DNA of 64,000 nt. It comes from Stachybotrys elegans (Eukaryota; Ascomycota; Sordariomycetes; Hypocreales; Stachybotryaceae). Under the pieces are notes generated by a model. It ran no database searches, was not told the origin of the DNA, and saw only the letters and a list, made by a program, of their open reading frames with translations. The DNA lies in contig JAGPNK010000015.1 in the NCBI GenBank assembly GCA_020746835.1, positions 310,001-374,000 of the forward strand. Reading direction: 5' to 3'. The position numbers and the translations under genes are program-made. Shown piece after piece: positions 63,283 through 64,000 of the stretch (its first letter is position 1; every line of letters begins with the position of its first letter).

Positions 63283-63322
63283 CAAGCTTGCTGCTCCTTG
63301 ACACTCAAAGGGATATAGTAGT
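63283..63322 (-). repeat. Right terminal inverted repeat
   Basis: Plus strand reads CAAGCTTGCTGCTCCTTGAC, then ACTCAAAGGGATATAGTAGT. The reverse complement matches 53543-53579 apart from RIP-type changes and a 2-bp indel. Confidence 0.7.
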
Positions 63323-64000
63323 GATCCCTGGCGGTCGCGCATCCATTCCCCCATGAATTATAAATCAGGCGCGGCGATTGTTCTTGAAATGACTGTTGGA
63401 TGATCATACATGCTGAAAGCGAAGCGAGTGATATCCGGTATACTATGCCACTTGGCCTGCCTCAAGAAATGTTATCCAGCCAGTACCCTGTATACTCACC
63501 ATGCTTTCTATTTGACAAATGTGGCGAACTATGCCCTAAACATAGAGCTCAGATCTTTGCTGACATTCGACTTGGACCTCCAAAGCGGTGTTTGTGTTCC
63601 AGTGCGGCCATCCTCTCTCATCATCACTGCTCTTGTATCGCGACGACATAGTGAATCCCCCGTGATTAGAGCAATAAAGCGGGAAGAAGGCCGCCCTCAC
63701 AGCCCAGAGCTCGACCGCCATGTCTTGCTCTGTCCCAAGTCGATTCACCGCTTGGTTACTGCCGGGGCCCACACATTCCAGAGATCTTCCCTTCAAATCG
63801 TCCCAGGCAGCAGATGCCCAATGTTCATATGCCCTCGTCCATTCAGCTCTCTCGGCGAAGCCTGAGTGTTGAGCACCCGTAGGGCCTGTTGTGTACCGAG
63901 GTACCTGATCTGGGTCAGCATCCGCCTCGAGGGCTGTTGGTATCGTGAGGAAGGCGCAACTTGCTCACCCTTCACCCCCGACACTCCTCCACCTACCATT
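63323..64000. other. Right end, no gene recognised
   Basis: About 680 bases of normal base composition. Open stretches (for example 63410-63865 plus) have no recognisable domain and look like chance frames; this could be part of a gene beyond the edge. Confidence 0.35.

Larger units (their letters stand above)
53543..63322. mobile_element. RIP-degraded TIR DNA transposon, split by an LTR element
   Basis: Very AT- and TpA-rich sequence at 53580-54033 and 61568-63270 lies between matching inverted ends. The left end is 53543-53579 (ACTACTATCCCTTTGAGTG, then AGCAAGCTT); the reverse complement of 63283-63322 reads ACTACTATATCCCTTTGAGT, then AGCAAGCTT. Differences between the arms are mostly C-to-T type on one or other strand, as RIP produces. 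Without the inserted LTR element the host would be about 2.2 kb. No transposase frame survives; a Tc1/mariner-like (pogo/Fot1) origin is possible but unproven. Confidence 0.65.

Noticed and set aside
63410..63865. 151-codon plus-strand frame at the right end
   Set aside because: No domain or intron evidence, and composition is not clearly coding; it may be chance or part of something outside the window.
1..64000. CRISPR arrays, bacterial operons, Shine-Dalgarno sites
   Set aside because: The spliced genes and families show a fungal nuclear genome; the only tandem repeats are minisatellites and ankyrin codons.

Overview
The window is nuclear DNA of a filamentous ascomycete, most likely a Sordariomycete. 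The evidence is short 39-72 nt GT-AG introns with CTAAC-like branch points, families typical of Pezizomycotina (NACHT-ankyrin NLR, fungal BTB proteins, DUF3425 bZIP, GH127, tannase, SRPK-like kinase, P450), and AT-rich DNA with the look of repeat-induced point mutation (RIP). No genus is assigned. No tRNA, rRNA or CRISPR array was recognised.

Layout. 1-7.5 kb: a C2H2 zinc-finger gene, a decayed stretch, a GT32 glycosyltransferase, a BTB gene and an alpha-kinase. 8.4-13.5 kb: a membrane protein divergent from a large hydrolase-NACHT-ankyrin NLR. 14.4-20.5 kb: the most unusual locus. A GTP cyclohydrolase I gene is divergent from an intronless 1158-residue four-part protein (methyltransferase, FAD oxidase, phosphomevalonate-kinase-like kinase, adenine phosphoribosyltransferase), with a dienelactone hydrolase next to it. 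20.8-31.5 kb: accessory region with an NLR relic, a truncated Hsp70-like gene, a 934-residue orphan, a GLFG-repeat protein and a decayed gene. 32.7-43 kb: GST, a small mitochondrial-type protein, a nuclear-type orphan, a tannase/feruloyl esterase, a second BTB gene, an SRPK-like kinase with a premature stop, and a bZIP regulator. 43-52.7 kb: GH27 alpha-galactosidase, citrate synthase, GH127 arabinofuranosidase carrying a LamG-like insertion, and a P450.

53.5-63.3 kb is a nest. An AT-rich, RIP-like DNA transposon with terminal inverted repeats has been interrupted by a young chromodomain Ty3/Gypsy element (54034-61567) with identical 349-bp LTRs and a CTTAA target duplication. One in-frame TGA separates its RNase H from its integrase. 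Between integrase and 3' LTR it carries a spliced three-exon gene in antisense orientation. The last 0.7 kb holds no recognisable gene.

How genes may work together: the GH27, GH127 and tannase/feruloyl esterase products fit degradation of plant side-chain polysaccharides. The cyclohydrolase, the fusion protein and the hydrolase may form a pterin- or purine-derived small-molecule locus (inference only).
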